Shown: piece after piece, positions 33,199 to 42,597 of the stretch
How the letters are laid out: each line of letters opens with the position of its first letter
How positions within the stretch are numbered: the stretch's first letter is position 1
NCBI GenBank assembly: GCA_014860005.1
Contig: JACZKP010000103.1
Span: forward strand, 1 to 64,000
Direction of reading: 5' to 3'
Length of the DNA: 64,000 nucleotides
DNA from: Verrucomicrobiota bacterium
GTDB taxonomy: Bacteria > Verrucomicrobiota > Verrucomicrobiae > Limisphaerales > UBA11358
The notes under the pieces: generated by a model
Databases searched by the model: none
Told to the model about the DNA's origin: nothing
The model's input: only the letters and a program-made list of their open reading frames with translations
Made by a program: the position numbers and the translations under genes

Positions 33199-34344
33199 TT
33201 ATTGATCAGGGACTGGCGCGGCGCGCAGGTCCGCCACACATTCCACGTGCTGAGTTTGCGGAAACATATCCAGCGGCGTTACGCCCGCCAAGTCAAAGAC
33301 ACCTTCCCGGCACAAAACGTTCAAGTCCCGCGCCATCGTGGCCGGATGGCATGAGACGTAAATGATTTGCACCGGCCGCTCCCGCCGCAGCAAATCCAGC
33401 GTTTGCGGCAGGCAGCCCTTGCGCGGCGGATCGAGCAAAACCGTTGTGGCCCGCGGCGAAAACCGCTTAATCAGTTCCGGCAACGCGGCCTCCACCGTCG
33501 CCGCGATGAATTCGCCATTTATCCGCCCGCGCGCCGCCGCGTTGCGCCGCGCCGCCCGGATGGCGGGTTGATCGTATTCCACGCCCACGAAGGATTCGAC
33601 CGCGTCGGCCAGTTCAATGCCAAAGAAGCCCACACCGCAATAAAGGTCCACGAGATGCCGCGCACCGCCCTGGCGCACGAACTCACGCACCGTGGTCACC
33701 AGTTCAGGCAGGAGAAAGAAGTTGTTTTGAAAGAATGAATGGTCTGGCACGTCCCAGCCTTCCGGCGGAATGCGCAACACAACTTTGATGCCACCTTTGG
33801 GTGGCGGATTTGCCCAGACGTGTTTGATCTGCTCGTTGATCGCTGGCTCGGCGATTTTGCATTCCTCGATGTCCTCCACGAGGCCGCCGTCCCAGCGGAT
33901 GAATCCGATGTTCAGCTTCTGCGCCGGTTTGTTCCACTGGCTGCGGATCATGATCCGGTTGCGATAGCCATACGGCTGCGGGCAGGGCACCACCGGCGAC
34001 ACCACCTCCGGGCGAAAACCGCCGATGCGCTGGAACAAGTCTGCAATCTGCTTGTGCTTGATGCGAAGCTGGGCCGGGTAGCCGATGTGTTGATATTGGC
34101 AGCCGCCGCACGCGCCAAAGTAACGGCAGGCAGGTTCGACCCGCTCCGGCGACGGCTGCCTGACGCGGAGCAAACGCGCGCGGGCAAAACTCTTCTTAAC
34201 CTCGGTGATTTCCGCCTCGACCAATTCCCCTACGAGCACATACGGCACGAAGACGACAAAATCATCCACGCGCGCAACCCCCTCGCCGCCGAAGGCGATG
34301 TCTTCGATGGTCAGGTGAACCGTAATGCCCGCAGTCAAACTCAT
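33199..34344 (-). CDS. TRAM-domain RNA (uracil-C5) methyltransferase, RlmD-like
   Basis: 381 residues from the ATG at 34344. It uses SAM to methylate C5 of a uridine in rRNA or tRNA. An N-terminal TRAM domain (TVHLTIEDIAFGGEGVARVD) is followed by an iron-sulfur type Cys cluster, CRYFGACGGC plus the distal ECKI, and the Rossmann methyltransferase with LVDLYCGVGFFGIELAD, VLLDPPRKGC and the catalytic-Cys motif YVSCHPATMARDL. The choice between RlmC, RlmD and TrmA specificity cannot be made from sequence alone. It reads toward the glycan genes with a 44-bp gap and may share their transcript, but a functional link is not expected. Confidence 0.9.
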   Translation of the reverse strand: MSLTAGITVHLTIEDIAFGGEGVARVDDFVVFVPYVLVGELVEAEITEVKKSFARARLLRVRQPSPERVEPACRYFGACGGCQYQHIGYPAQLRIKHKQIADLFQRIGGFRPEVVSPVVPCPQPYGYRNRIMIRSQWNKPAQKLNIGFIRWDGGLVEDIEECKIAEPAINEQIKHVWANPPPKGGIKVVLRIPPEGWDVPDHSFFQNNFFLLPELVTTVREFVRQGGARHLVDLYCGVGFFGIELADAVESFVGVEYDQPAIRAARRNAAARGRINGEFIAATVEAALPELIKRFSPRATTVLLDPPRKGCLPQTLDLLRRERPVQIIYVSCHPATMARDLNVLCREGVFDLAGVTPLDMFPQTQHVECVADLRAAPVPDQ

Positions 34345-34625
34345 CGGCCCAGAATATGTGGTGGAAGAATCGTGAGCCAGATTCTTATGGCAAGGCTTGA
34401 GGGTCAGGTGACGCAAATCAAGCGATTGTCCGCCACCCTAACGCCAACTTTGTTGCACGCCTTGATAATCGCTGGAAAGGCTTCTGCGAGCTTATTCTTC
34501 GACGGTCTGTCCACAACCAGCGGCGGGCTGGAGCGAAGCTTCCCGATTCAAACCCGGAATTCCCGGAGCAAGGAGCCACACGGTGTCCTCGTTTTACCGG
34601 TGTCCAAAGGCTCGTGATCTGATGC

Positions 34626-36095
34626 TCAAAACTTCAGCAGTGCTTGCACGTAAACGAAGTCCGCATCCGCCGAACCGACGGTGGCGAGGGATTTCTTCAC
34701 ATAGTCGCCGCGGAAGAAATGGCCGTAGCCGGCCTGGACGCTGGCGAATGGTTTGATCGCCCAAGTGGCAATGAGGTTCACTTCCGACCCCACATAGCTG
34801 CTGTAGCTGGAATTCACGGCATAGCCGGTGCCGGAGCCGGCTGTGCTGCCGGTGCGCGGCGCGCCGTTGGCCTGATAGAAAAAGTCACTTGTGTCCGCCA
34901 GCCAGAATGCATGGTAGTCCAGCGTCAGGGTGAGTTGTTTGTGCGGCTTGGCGGAGGCGCTGAGGCGGACGTTGTGGATGTTCTGCCACGAAACAAAATC
35001 CATGAAGCCGTAAAACTTGTGGTTCGTGGGGAACAGATTTTCAAATGTCTCATGGTCGCCGTCATTTGGATCGCTGTCACCGCTGGCAAAGTTGTATTCG
35101 AGTCCGACGCGCGGCGTGCCACCGGCCTCCTTCCACGTGTAACCACCTCCTACATGCGCGGCAAAAGCGCGGTGGTCCAGGCGTGAAGCCGTGGCGGTGG
35201 GCGCGAAATCGCCGAACTGACCCGACAGTTCACCGGCGTAATCCCAGCCGCCAAAAGCGTCGGGCAACGACTTGAACCGCAGTCCGAAGGTGTAAATGTC
35301 GCGCGCGGTGGCACCCTGCCTAAACGCCGGCTGGCCGCTGCTGATGGTGTTGGGCGACTGACGGCCCGTGTTGCGGCCGAGAAAGTAAAAGTCAGTCACC
35401 TGTTTGGGACAAAGCGATTTGGTTGAGGCATACACGCCGTAAAACCAGTCGTAATCGTTCGCCTCGTTGAAGTGTTCGTCGTAAGGAATGACCACGCGAC
35501 CAACGAATCCGTCCACCCACAGGGAGTCGTTGGCGTAGCGCAGCTTCGCGGCATCGAACACGCGCCCGACGTTGTTCCAGTCAAAGGCGCCCACCAATCG
35601 TTCGTCGCCGTAAGAAAGTTCCTGGCGGCCGACTTTGGCGGTTAACGGAAATTCCTTTGCGTTGCCCAGCGCGAGATAACCCTGATGCAGATCGAACGCG
35701 TCTTCCTCGGGGCTGGGCTTCCGATCGTCGCTGTGCGTGGAACTGTCCCGACCCTCGGCGAACACGCCAAACCAGCCGCTTGGGGCATTGTAACCGAGAT
35801 GAACCTTCGCCCGGAGCAGCAGGAAATCATTCTGCGTATCCACGCTGTCGTCCCGGAAATCCACCGAACCGGGCACGCCTGGGATGCCAAAGTGATCGCG
35901 ATATTCATACCGCGCCCGCACTTCACCACCGAAGTCCCAAGGCTTGAACGCGCCGGATTGACTGCGCAGCCAGTCGTTGGCAAGTCCGGCGCTGGCGGCG
36001 GGTGAGGATTGCGCTGGCAGGATTGTTATACCACACAACACGATTACCAAGCTTAACAGGAGAATTCTCGTTCGAGGAGGAGGTGAGCTTTGCAT
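34626..36095 (-). CDS. Outer-membrane porin of the alginate-export type
   Basis: 489 residues from the ATG at 36095. A signal peptide (ILLLSLVIVLCGITILPAQS) precedes a beta-barrel of alternating strands and a C-terminal phenylalanine (VYVQALLKF) as in outer-membrane proteins recognised by BamA. Alginate_exp features include WDFGGEVRARYEYRDHFG near the start, KVGRQELSYGDERLVG and WNNVGRVFDAAKL. Members export or take up acidic polysaccharides; in this phylum they are also general porins. The gene is followed leftward by the RNA methyltransferase gene at 200 bp and preceded by the mono-haem protein gene. Confidence 0.85.
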   Translation of the reverse strand: MQSSPPPRTRILLLSLVIVLCGITILPAQSSPAASAGLANDWLRSQSGAFKPWDFGGEVRARYEYRDHFGIPGVPGSVDFRDDSVDTQNDFLLLRAKVHLGYNAPSGWFGVFAEGRDSSTHSDDRKPSPEEDAFDLHQGYLALGNAKEFPLTAKVGRQELSYGDERLVGAFDWNNVGRVFDAAKLRYANDSLWVDGFVGRVVIPYDEHFNEANDYDWFYGVYASTKSLCPKQVTDFYFLGRNTGRQSPNTISSGQPAFRQGATARDIYTFGLRFKSLPDAFGGWDYAGELSGQFGDFAPTATASRLDHRAFAAHVGGGYTWKEAGGTPRVGLEYNFASGDSDPNDGDHETFENLFPTNHKFYGFMDFVSWQNIHNVRLSASAKPHKQLTLTLDYHAFWLADTSDFFYQANGAPRTGSTAGSGTGYAVNSSYSSYVGSEVNLIATWAIKPFASVQAGYGHFFRGDYVKKSLATVGSADADFVYVQALLKF

Positions 36096-36231
36096 ATTGG
36101 ATTTGCGCTTTGCGACCGGGTTAAATGGGTTCGCAACAACATCTGGGGACGATTGTAGCGCGAGTTTGCCGCACAACTTTGATTTGAATCAAGAGGGCCT
36201 GATTCAGTTCCCCGCTGAAGTTGCGGCCAAA

Positions 36232-37539
36232 TCAATTGCTGGCTTCGAGCGCGTTGCGGAGTTCCGGATGGGTTTGTTTCAAGATTCGCGAAATGCGCGC
36301 CCGTTCGTCCGCGTCCAGATAAGCATACTGCGGATCAGGCTTGGCAGGATGCAGCGCATGAACCAGTCGCTCATAAACGCGGCGTTTCAACGCAGCAGGC
36401 AGCGCAAGGAAGGACTCCGAATAAATCAGGTAGCTGCAACGATTCTTGAACAAGTGTCCTTGGAGATGAAATTCCCTCAGCGAACTGCCATCGTCGCCAC
36501 GCCGCGCGGTCGCTTGAAAGGCGTTTTGAAATGCCGCCGAGCCAGCCAGACCTTCCGGCAGCGGAGCTTCGTCTTTGAACAACAAGTCGTCCACCACGTC
36601 CTTCGCGGAACTGTCGAATACGCGCTTGACGCTGTCGTAGGTAAGTTCTTCGGTCACCGGTTCCTTGAAGTCGCGTTGCAGGTTTTGCTGGTACGTCAGC
36701 ATACGACGGCAATTGATGCCGGCACGGGTCAGTGTGTTTTGCATGGCGATCTGATGCTCGAACACCAGCAGCGCAACGATGTCGCTGCCTTCGGACAGAT
36801 AGGATTTCGGCTCAAAGAAACCGGATAGGTCCGGGAGATTCGCCCCGCGTTCCAGGTCCACGAGCAGTTTGCCGCTCTGATCACGGGCCAGAACGTTGCC
36901 CCGGTGCAAGCTGTCCCCGTGCTGGCCGGTCACATACCAGCCGCCCCAGCGATTGGTAAAGGGCGTGCGGAAATCCACCACTTCCGAACCGTGGCGCAAC
37001 AGTGGCTCGCCGGCGGCGTCGGTGAAAACCGAGCGGGCAAAGACGCCGGGAATGCCGCGCACGAAGGCACCGCCATGACAACTCAGGCAATCGTTGTCGC
37101 GCACGATGTGCGGGGCGGCGGCGTTCGGATCGAGGCTGTAAAAGACCGGTCCGAGCTCGGGATCAATCGCCGCGATTTCAATCAAGCCATAGGGCACCCA
37201 GCCGACGTAGCAGGTGTCCGAGAAATAGATCGCACGCGGACGATCTGGCCGGATGAGCTTGCGCTGAAAACTGGTTTTGGAAAATACCAGCATCTGGCTC
37301 TCGACTGGGATGGCCAGTTCCCGCAAGAGAGTTTGCACGATGTCCTTCCCACTACCGGTGAATTTCAGTTTGCCTGCCACCAGCCGGGCTTGAAGCTGCG
37401 TGATGGCATCACGCGCGGACGTGGAGGAGTAATTGACAGGTGGCTGCTCATAGACTTCGGAGCTTTGCGCCTCGGCAAAGTCCACCGTCAGCGCGCCAAG
37501 CGCCGTGATTGCGGCCAATGTCAGTGTGTGTCTTCTCAC
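36232..37539 (-). CDS. Periplasmic mono-haem c-type protein of unknown function
   Basis: 435 residues. A signal peptide (RRHTLTLAAITALGALTVDFAEAQ) is followed by a helical domain, then a single CXXCH haem-binding site in DNDCLSCHGGAFVRG at about residue 152. Nearby residues, VFYSLDP and PLLRHGSEVVDFRTPFTNRW, resemble the region after the haem of a conserved Verrucomicrobia/Planctomycete family that I cannot name with certainty. The C-terminal half is mainly helical (EELTYDSVKRVFDSSAKDVV, ERARISRILKQTHPEL). It is likely a redox or sensor protein in the periplasm; its porin neighbour 136 bp downstream suggests both act at the cell envelope. Confidence 0.75.
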   Translation of the reverse strand: MRRHTLTLAAITALGALTVDFAEAQSSEVYEQPPVNYSSTSARDAITQLQARLVAGKLKFTGSGKDIVQTLLRELAIPVESQMLVFSKTSFQRKLIRPDRPRAIYFSDTCYVGWVPYGLIEIAAIDPELGPVFYSLDPNAAAPHIVRDNDCLSCHGGAFVRGIPGVFARSVFTDAAGEPLLRHGSEVVDFRTPFTNRWGGWYVTGQHGDSLHRGNVLARDQSGKLLVDLERGANLPDLSGFFEPKSYLSEGSDIVALLVFEHQIAMQNTLTRAGINCRRMLTYQQNLQRDFKEPVTEELTYDSVKRVFDSSAKDVVDDLLFKDEAPLPEGLAGSAAFQNAFQATARRGDDGSSLREFHLQGHLFKNRCSYLIYSESFLALPAALKRRVYERLVHALHPAKPDPQYAYLDADERARISRILKQTHPELRNALEASN

Positions 37540-37762
37540 GAGTTGTTCCGGCTGAGCCTATCCCCAACGCGCGGCGATGAAAACCGCAACCCGCTTAAAT
37601 CATAAGATTGATCAGGCCATGTATTTTTGACTTCCATCAACTTTTAACGCGCACGACGACGCGACTAAGTGACGCGCCGGACTCCAACCCGCGCAATTTG
37701 CGGTGCTGGCAGCATTTGCGAACTTGAACTTGCCCACTCTTTGCATTAAAAACCCTCCCGCT

Positions 37763-39166
37763 GTGAACGACAACAACGGGCTTTCTTTGGTGACACCGCG
37801 GGTGGTGCCGGTGCTGGATGAGCAATTCCGACCGGCGGTGCTGGCCAATCGCGCCTTTCGCGAGCAGGTGCGGAAATCGAGCAAATCGCTTCCGGTCACA
37901 ATTGCTTTGGAACAGACCGACGGTTCGGTTTATCACTTCCACACGGAGATTTTTTCCGAAGACGCCCCGCAGGCCGCGGGCAACTACACCTACCTCGAAC
38001 GCATCCTGAAGTTCCTACTTTGGTCGCGCGGCGGGTGGCGGATTTATTTCGACGGCCCGGCGGCACTGGCGGCCCGGCTCGCAGCGCATTACCGCGACGA
38101 AGCCACGGGCAGGTTTGACTCCGACATGGTCGGCGCCAAGATGTTCGACCACGCGCTGGAGGTCGTAAACACGAAGGACATTCCTGCGGAGCGGGCGCAG
38201 GCCAAACCACTCGGACGCCATCTCCAGGGCTGCCGCATCGGGTTCGATCTTGGCGGGAGTGACCGCAAGACGGCGGCGGTGATTGACGGCAACGTGGTCT
38301 TCAGCGAGGAAACGGTATGGGATCCTTACTTCCACCCCGACCCGGAATATCACTTCGACGGCATCATGGACTCGTTGAAGAAAGCGGCGGCGCATCTGCC
38401 CCGTGTGGATGCCATCGGCGGCAGCGCGGCCGGGATTTACGTAAACAACCGCGTGAAGGTCGCTTCGCTGTTCCGGGGCGTGCCACCGGACGTTTTCAAC
38501 ACGCGCGTCAAGGATCTCTTCCTCGAAATCAAGAAACAGTGGAACCACGTGCCGTTTGAAGTGGTGAACGACGGCGAGGTTACAGCCCTGGCTGGTTCGA
38601 TGGCGCTGGGTAAAAACTCGGTACTCGGCATTGCACTCGGCACCAGCACCGCAGGCGGCTGGGTGAATGGCGAGGGCAATATCACTTCGTGGATCAACGA
38701 GCTGGCCTTCGTGCCGGTGGACTATAATCCGAACGCAGCGCGCGACGAGTGGTCCGGCGATTATGGCGTCGGCGCGCAGTACTTCTCCCAGCAGGCCGTG
38801 GGACGGCTGCTTCCCGCTGCCGGTATCGAGGCGCCGAAAGAATTGCCCTTGCCGGAGAAACTCAAGCTCGTGCAATCGCTCATGGCCGAGGGCGACGCGC
38901 GTGCGCGAAAGATTTACGAAACCATCGGGGTTTACCTCGGCTATCAGATCGCTCACTTTGCGGACTTCTACGATCTGCGAAATCTGCTCATCCTCGGGCG
39001 TGTCACGAGCGGACAAGGCGGTGATACGATTGTGGCTGGCGCAGCGGCGCTGTTGAAGACGGAATTTCCTGAACTGGCACAGCGCATCGAACTCCACGTT
39101 CCAGACGAGAAGATGAAGCGTCATGGACAGGCCATCGCGGCGGCGAGTCTGCCGGAGATTGGGTGA
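37763..39166 (+). CDS. ROK-like ASKHA-fold sugar kinase or regulator
   Basis: 467 residues if the GTG at 37763 is the start; a GTG at 37703 is 20 codons upstream in the same frame. After an N-terminal extension of about 165 residues with IALEQTDGSVYHFHTEIFSE and FLLWSRGGWRIYFDGPAAL, an actin-like ATPase domain follows: GFDLGGSDRKTAAVIDGNVV (phosphate-1 loop), AIGGSAAGIYVNNR, VVNDGEVTALAGSMALGKNS and GIALGTSTAGGWVNGEGNI. Ordinary ROK proteins are about 300 residues, so the extra domain is notable. There is no helix-turn-helix at the N-terminus. It heads a run of four same-strand genes of sugar and nucleotide metabolism. Confidence 0.75.
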   Translation: MNDNNGLSLVTPRVVPVLDEQFRPAVLANRAFREQVRKSSKSLPVTIALEQTDGSVYHFHTEIFSEDAPQAAGNYTYLERILKFLLWSRGGWRIYFDGPAALAARLAAHYRDEATGRFDSDMVGAKMFDHALEVVNTKDIPAERAQAKPLGRHLQGCRIGFDLGGSDRKTAAVIDGNVVFSEETVWDPYFHPDPEYHFDGIMDSLKKAAAHLPRVDAIGGSAAGIYVNNRVKVASLFRGVPPDVFNTRVKDLFLEIKKQWNHVPFEVVNDGEVTALAGSMALGKNSVLGIALGTSTAGGWVNGEGNITSWINELAFVPVDYNPNAARDEWSGDYGVGAQYFSQQAVGRLLPAAGIEAPKELPLPEKLKLVQSLMAEGDARARKIYETIGVYLGYQIAHFADFYDLRNLLILGRVTSGQGGDTIVAGAAALLKTEFPELAQRIELHVPDEKMKRHGQAIAAASLPEIG

Positions 39167-39200
39167 CCTCCTCCCGAACGCTAACATTGGGTGAGCATTT

Positions 39201-40058
39201 ATGAATCCGTACCAACAATTCGTCAACGACTCCGCGCGCCTCGTGAAAGAGGCGCGGTCAATTCCCCTGGGTGGCCTTTCGCCGGCGCCGCGCCCCGACC
39301 TTCCGCCGGGCGCGCCGAAAGCCTTGTTCTTCGCGCCGCATCCTGACGATGAAACGATCGTCGGTGCGATGGCGTTGCGCATTTTCCGTGAGGCGCAGAT
39401 GAACCTCATCAACGTAGCTGTGACACAGGGCAGCAACAAGCAGCGGCAGGCGGCGAGGTTGGCGGAACTGCAGAACGCCTGCGAGTATCTCGGATACCAG
39501 TTGCAGACCACAGTGCCGAATGGCTTGGAGCGTGTGACGGTGAAGACGCGTCAAAACGAGCCGCAAACCTGGACCGGCATGGTCAGGGTGATTGCGGACA
39601 TACTGGCGAAGCACAATCCGCGTGTGATCCTGTTCCCGCACGAATGTGACTGGAACGGGACGCACATTGGGGTTCATCATCTGGTCATGGACGCGCTCCG
39701 GCAAATGCCGCTGAGCTTCGAGTGTCACACAATTGAAACCGAATTCTGGGGCGCCATGGATGATCCGAACCTCATGATCGAAGTGAGCGCGGCGGACCTG
39801 GCCGACATGATCGCGGCGACCACGTTCCACGTCGGTGAAGTGCAACGCAATCCGTATCACCTGTCGCTGCCGGCGTGGATGATGGACAACGTGCGGCGCG
39901 GTGCGGAACTTGTCGGCGGCCAGGGCGGTGCCGCGCCGGATTTCATGTTTGCCGCGCTCTACCGGGTGCGCAAATGGTCGCAGGGCGGACTGGTGAAAAC
40001 CTACGAAGGGGGCAAGCTGTTGCCGGCCACGGTCAGTGCCGGCACGCTCTTCGCGTGA
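39201..40058 (+). CDS. PIG-L/LmbE-family deacetylase
   Basis: 285 residues. The metal-binding motif ALFFAPHPDDETIVGAMALR (PHPDDE) and the distal His site GTHIGVHHLVMDALR identify the zinc-dependent LmbE fold, which removes N-acetyl groups from GlcNAc-type sugars. The N-terminal 37 residues before the fold (MNPYQQFVNDSARLVKEARS) are unusual but not alien. It lies 34 bp after the ROK-like gene and its stop codon overlaps the next gene by 4 bp (GTGA), so the three genes are probably co-transcribed. A role in amino-sugar turnover is the simplest reading. Confidence 0.9.
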   Translation: MNPYQQFVNDSARLVKEARSIPLGGLSPAPRPDLPPGAPKALFFAPHPDDETIVGAMALRIFREAQMNLINVAVTQGSNKQRQAARLAELQNACEYLGYQLQTTVPNGLERVTVKTRQNEPQTWTGMVRVIADILAKHNPRVILFPHECDWNGTHIGVHHLVMDALRQMPLSFECHTIETEFWGAMDDPNLMIEVSAADLADMIAATTFHVGEVQRNPYHLSLPAWMMDNVRRGAELVGGQGGAAPDFMFAALYRVRKWSQGGLVKTYEGGKLLPATVSAGTLFA

Positions 40059-40522
40059 ACACCGAATTCATGCGGGAGGCAATCCGCATCGCGATTCAGA
40101 AGATGCGGCGCAATCACGGTGGACCGTTCGGCGCCGTGGTGGTGCGGCGTGGCAAGATTATCGGGCGCGGCTGGAATCGCGTCACCTCCACCAACGATCC
40201 CACGGCGCACGCGGAAGTGGTGGCCATTCGTGACGCCTGCCGGCGGCTGAAGACGTTTCAGTTGAGCGACTGCGAACTTTACAGCAACTGCGAGCCGTGT
40301 CCGATGTGCTTGGCGGCCTGCTATTGGTCGCGCTTGCAGCGCATCTATTACGGCAACACGCGCCAGGACGCCGCACGAATCCATTTTGACGACGACCTCA
40401 TCTACCGGCAATTGGCGCTGCCCATTGCCCGCCGCAAAATTCCCATGAAGCAATTGCTCCGCAAGGAAGCGGCGAAAGCTTTTGCGGAGTGGGAAGCCAA
40501 GCCGGACAAGACGCCCTATTGA
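40055..40522 (+). CDS. Guanine deaminase (CDA-fold)
   Basis: 155 residues from the GTG at 40055, whose last bases are shared with the stop of the LmbE gene; an ATG at 40070 is the alternative start. The zinc-dependent deaminase motifs are HAE in DPTAHAEVVAIRDACRRL and PCPMC in SNCEPCPMCLAACYW. The surrounding sequence, including FDDDLIYRQLALP near the C-terminus, resembles bacterial guanine deaminases of the cytidine-deaminase superfamily, which convert guanine to xanthine, more than tRNA adenosine deaminase. Placing it behind an LmbE-type deacetylase is unusual. Confidence 0.85.
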   Translation: MNTEFMREAIRIAIQKMRRNHGGPFGAVVVRRGKIIGRGWNRVTSTNDPTAHAEVVAIRDACRRLKTFQLSDCELYSNCEPCPMCLAACYWSRLQRIYYGNTRQDAARIHFDDDLIYRQLALPIARRKIPMKQLLRKEAAKAFAEWEAKPDKTPY

Positions 40523-40644
40523 TCGCCTTCGGCCGGCCTTCTGCCGACCCTGAAATCTCCCCGCTTTTCCCTTTGCTTCCCAGGTTGCAGCGGGACTAAT
40601 GTCGCCTTGATGGTTCGGGCACTTCAAACCGGATGGGAAAAGTT

Positions 40645-42114
40645 ATGAACACAGACATCTCAAGGCGTTGTTTCCTCAAATCCACGGCGGTTGGCATGGC
40701 TTCGTGCGCCACCCTCGCCGCGTTCGTCCAGCGGTTGGCTGCGGCTACCACCGCGCCACAACTGGGACCCACCTCCAAGGTTCGCGTCGGGCTGATTTAT
40801 CTCGGCCACAAACACCCCGGCTGGCCCAGCCACACGGTGGATGTGCCGGGTGAAATGAAACGCTACGGCAGCGAATTCGAGAAACTCGAACCGCATCTCA
40901 CCGACATCGAATTCGTGGACGCCGGTCTGGTCACTGACGCCGCGCAACTGGCGAAAGCCAAGGAATTGTTCGCGGGCGTGGATGGCATTCTTGTGCTGCA
41001 CCTGACCATGGGCATTGGCCAGTACTTGCAGAGTCTGATGGAGTTGGGCATTCCGATGGTGTTGTTCAGTCTGCCCTATACCGGTCACGAGTGGCACACC
41101 ATCGCGAGCTGGCAACGGCAGGGCAAACTCATCGAATCTTTTCCGACCAGCCGGTTTGAGGACGTGTTGATCGTTATCCGTCCACTTCGTGCGCTGCATC
41201 GGCTTAAGGAAGCGCGCATTCTACACGTGAATCACGGGGCCGCCGACACGGCTTATTGCCAGGCCGTCAGGGAAAAGTTCGGAACGGACATCAAGAACGT
41301 AGGGTTGCCCGAGTTGGAGAACGCCTACCAGGCGGCCGATCAAAGCGAGGCGATGGCGGACTGCCGTCGCTGGATCGCCGAGGCAGAGAAGATTGTCGAG
41401 CCGTCGAAAGAGGACATCTTAAAAGGCTCGCGCATGTACATCGCCATGCGGAATCTGTTGGCCGAACACAACGCCGTGCTGGTGACGATGAATTGCCTGG
41501 GCATGAACCTGATGGGCCGCGGTATGGGTTATCCGTGTCTCGGTTTTGTGCGGTTGAACAACCTGGGCCTCGGCGGCGTGTGCGAAGCGGATTTGAAATC
41601 CAGCATGACGCACCTGATCTTCAGTTACCTCGTGGGCAAACCCGGCTTCGTCACCGATCCGGTGTTTGATCTTTCGACTTCGAGCATCATTCACGCGCAC
41701 TGCGTGGCGGCGACGCAGATGGAAGGACCCGATACCGCCGCCGCGCCGTATCACATCCGCAGTCATCTGGAGGACGGTTTGGGCGCGTCGTTGCAGGTCA
41801 GGATGCCAGTGGGACGCAAACTCACCATGGCCCGGCTGATTGGCACGGACAAACTGCTCTTCGCCACCGGTGAAGCCACCGACAGCCCGTTTGTGGAATA
41901 CGGCTGCCGTACCAAACTGACGATGAAGGTGGAGAATATCGAGCGCATGTTGGAGAACTGGTCATGCGGTTTGCATCGGGTCGTGTTTTACGGCGATCAC
42001 ACGCAGGACGTCCGCCGTTTCTGTCGCTTTGCGCGAATCCGGGTCTTGCACGAAGGCGTGGACGATTTGCAGAATGTGGAGGAACTCGAATGGGAACCGC
42101 ACGTTCACGCCTGA
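40645..42114 (+). CDS. Tat-exported protein with an L-fucose/L-arabinose isomerase-like fold
   Basis: 489 residues from the ATG at 40645; another ATG at 40633 is in frame. A twin-arginine-type signal (SRRCFLKSTAVGMASCATLA) directs export. The body has the N-terminal domain of sugar isomerases (VRVGLIYLGHKHPGWPSH, GVDGILVLHLTMGIGQYLQS) and central conserved segments (NAVLVTMNCLGMNLMGRGMG, YPCLGFVRLNN, CEADLKSSMTHLIF) that recall L-fucose isomerase-like proteins, where Glu/Asp/His bind Mn2+. Enzyme activity is not certain because such exported members are uncharacterised to my knowledge. It follows the deaminase gene by 122 bp. Confidence 0.75.
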   Translation: MNTDISRRCFLKSTAVGMASCATLAAFVQRLAAATTAPQLGPTSKVRVGLIYLGHKHPGWPSHTVDVPGEMKRYGSEFEKLEPHLTDIEFVDAGLVTDAAQLAKAKELFAGVDGILVLHLTMGIGQYLQSLMELGIPMVLFSLPYTGHEWHTIASWQRQGKLIESFPTSRFEDVLIVIRPLRALHRLKEARILHVNHGAADTAYCQAVREKFGTDIKNVGLPELENAYQAADQSEAMADCRRWIAEAEKIVEPSKEDILKGSRMYIAMRNLLAEHNAVLVTMNCLGMNLMGRGMGYPCLGFVRLNNLGLGGVCEADLKSSMTHLIFSYLVGKPGFVTDPVFDLSTSSIIHAHCVAATQMEGPDTAAAPYHIRSHLEDGLGASLQVRMPVGRKLTMARLIGTDKLLFATGEATDSPFVEYGCRTKLTMKVENIERMLENWSCGLHRVVFYGDHTQDVRRFCRFARIRVLHEGVDDLQNVEELEWEPHVHA

Positions 42115-42597
42115 AACTGCCCGTCGTGATTTGAGAATGAACTGCGGGGGAAGGCGAGGGTTCAAGCGTAGATGCGCCCGTCAGGTGAATCCAAAGCGGA
42201 TCTTTGTTCCGCACTCCATGACGCTTCGCGCCCGTGGGCATTCGTTCGGCTTCCGCAGGTTTTGGCGTGTGGCGCAAAGCGCCGCTCTCGATTGAGCGCC
42301 AACCTGCCAATACGCAGGCGGCTCGAATACGACTCCCGTCGGTCGACGCGTCGGTTGGCGAATGGGCTACGAAATGGTAATGGTTTGAAAACACCGCCCA
42401 GGCTTCAAGTTGCCAGCAAAACTACCGCCCCAGTTTCAGCAATCCGCGATGCAACACACGCAGACGGTTTGCACCACGGAACTGGTGGGCCTTGCGATAC
42501 GTGCCCGCAGTCACAATGTAGGTGTCGAGGAGGGGCCAGTTGGTGGGTGGGGCGTGCGGCCATGGTGTGTTCCCGTTGGGCATGACGAACGCTTTAG
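42115..42597. other. Gene-free stretch containing a palindromic element
   Basis: About 480 bp between the isomerase-like gene and the decayed restriction-type fragment. Open frames here encode nothing recognisable. The only structure is the inverted repeat at 42255-42307, described separately. The sequence may include eroded 5' portions of the downstream pseudogene, but I could not align any. Confidence 0.5.
42255..42307. repeat. REP-like nested palindrome
   Basis: Outer arms GCAGGTTTTGGCG and GCGCCAACCTGC are inverted copies (two extra T in the left arm) and enclose an inner hairpin GGCGCAAAGCGCC. It could form a cruciform or strong RNA hairpin about 140 bp after the isomerase-like gene. 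No T-run follows. Confidence 0.7.

Noticed and set aside
38015..39511. 498-codon minus-strand frame opposite the ROK-like gene
   Set aside because: Antisense shadow without recognisable domains, spanning two real plus-strand genes.
42172..42585. 137-codon plus-strand frame after the isomerase-like gene
   Set aside because: Composition is random-like, it spans a palindromic element and shows no family features.
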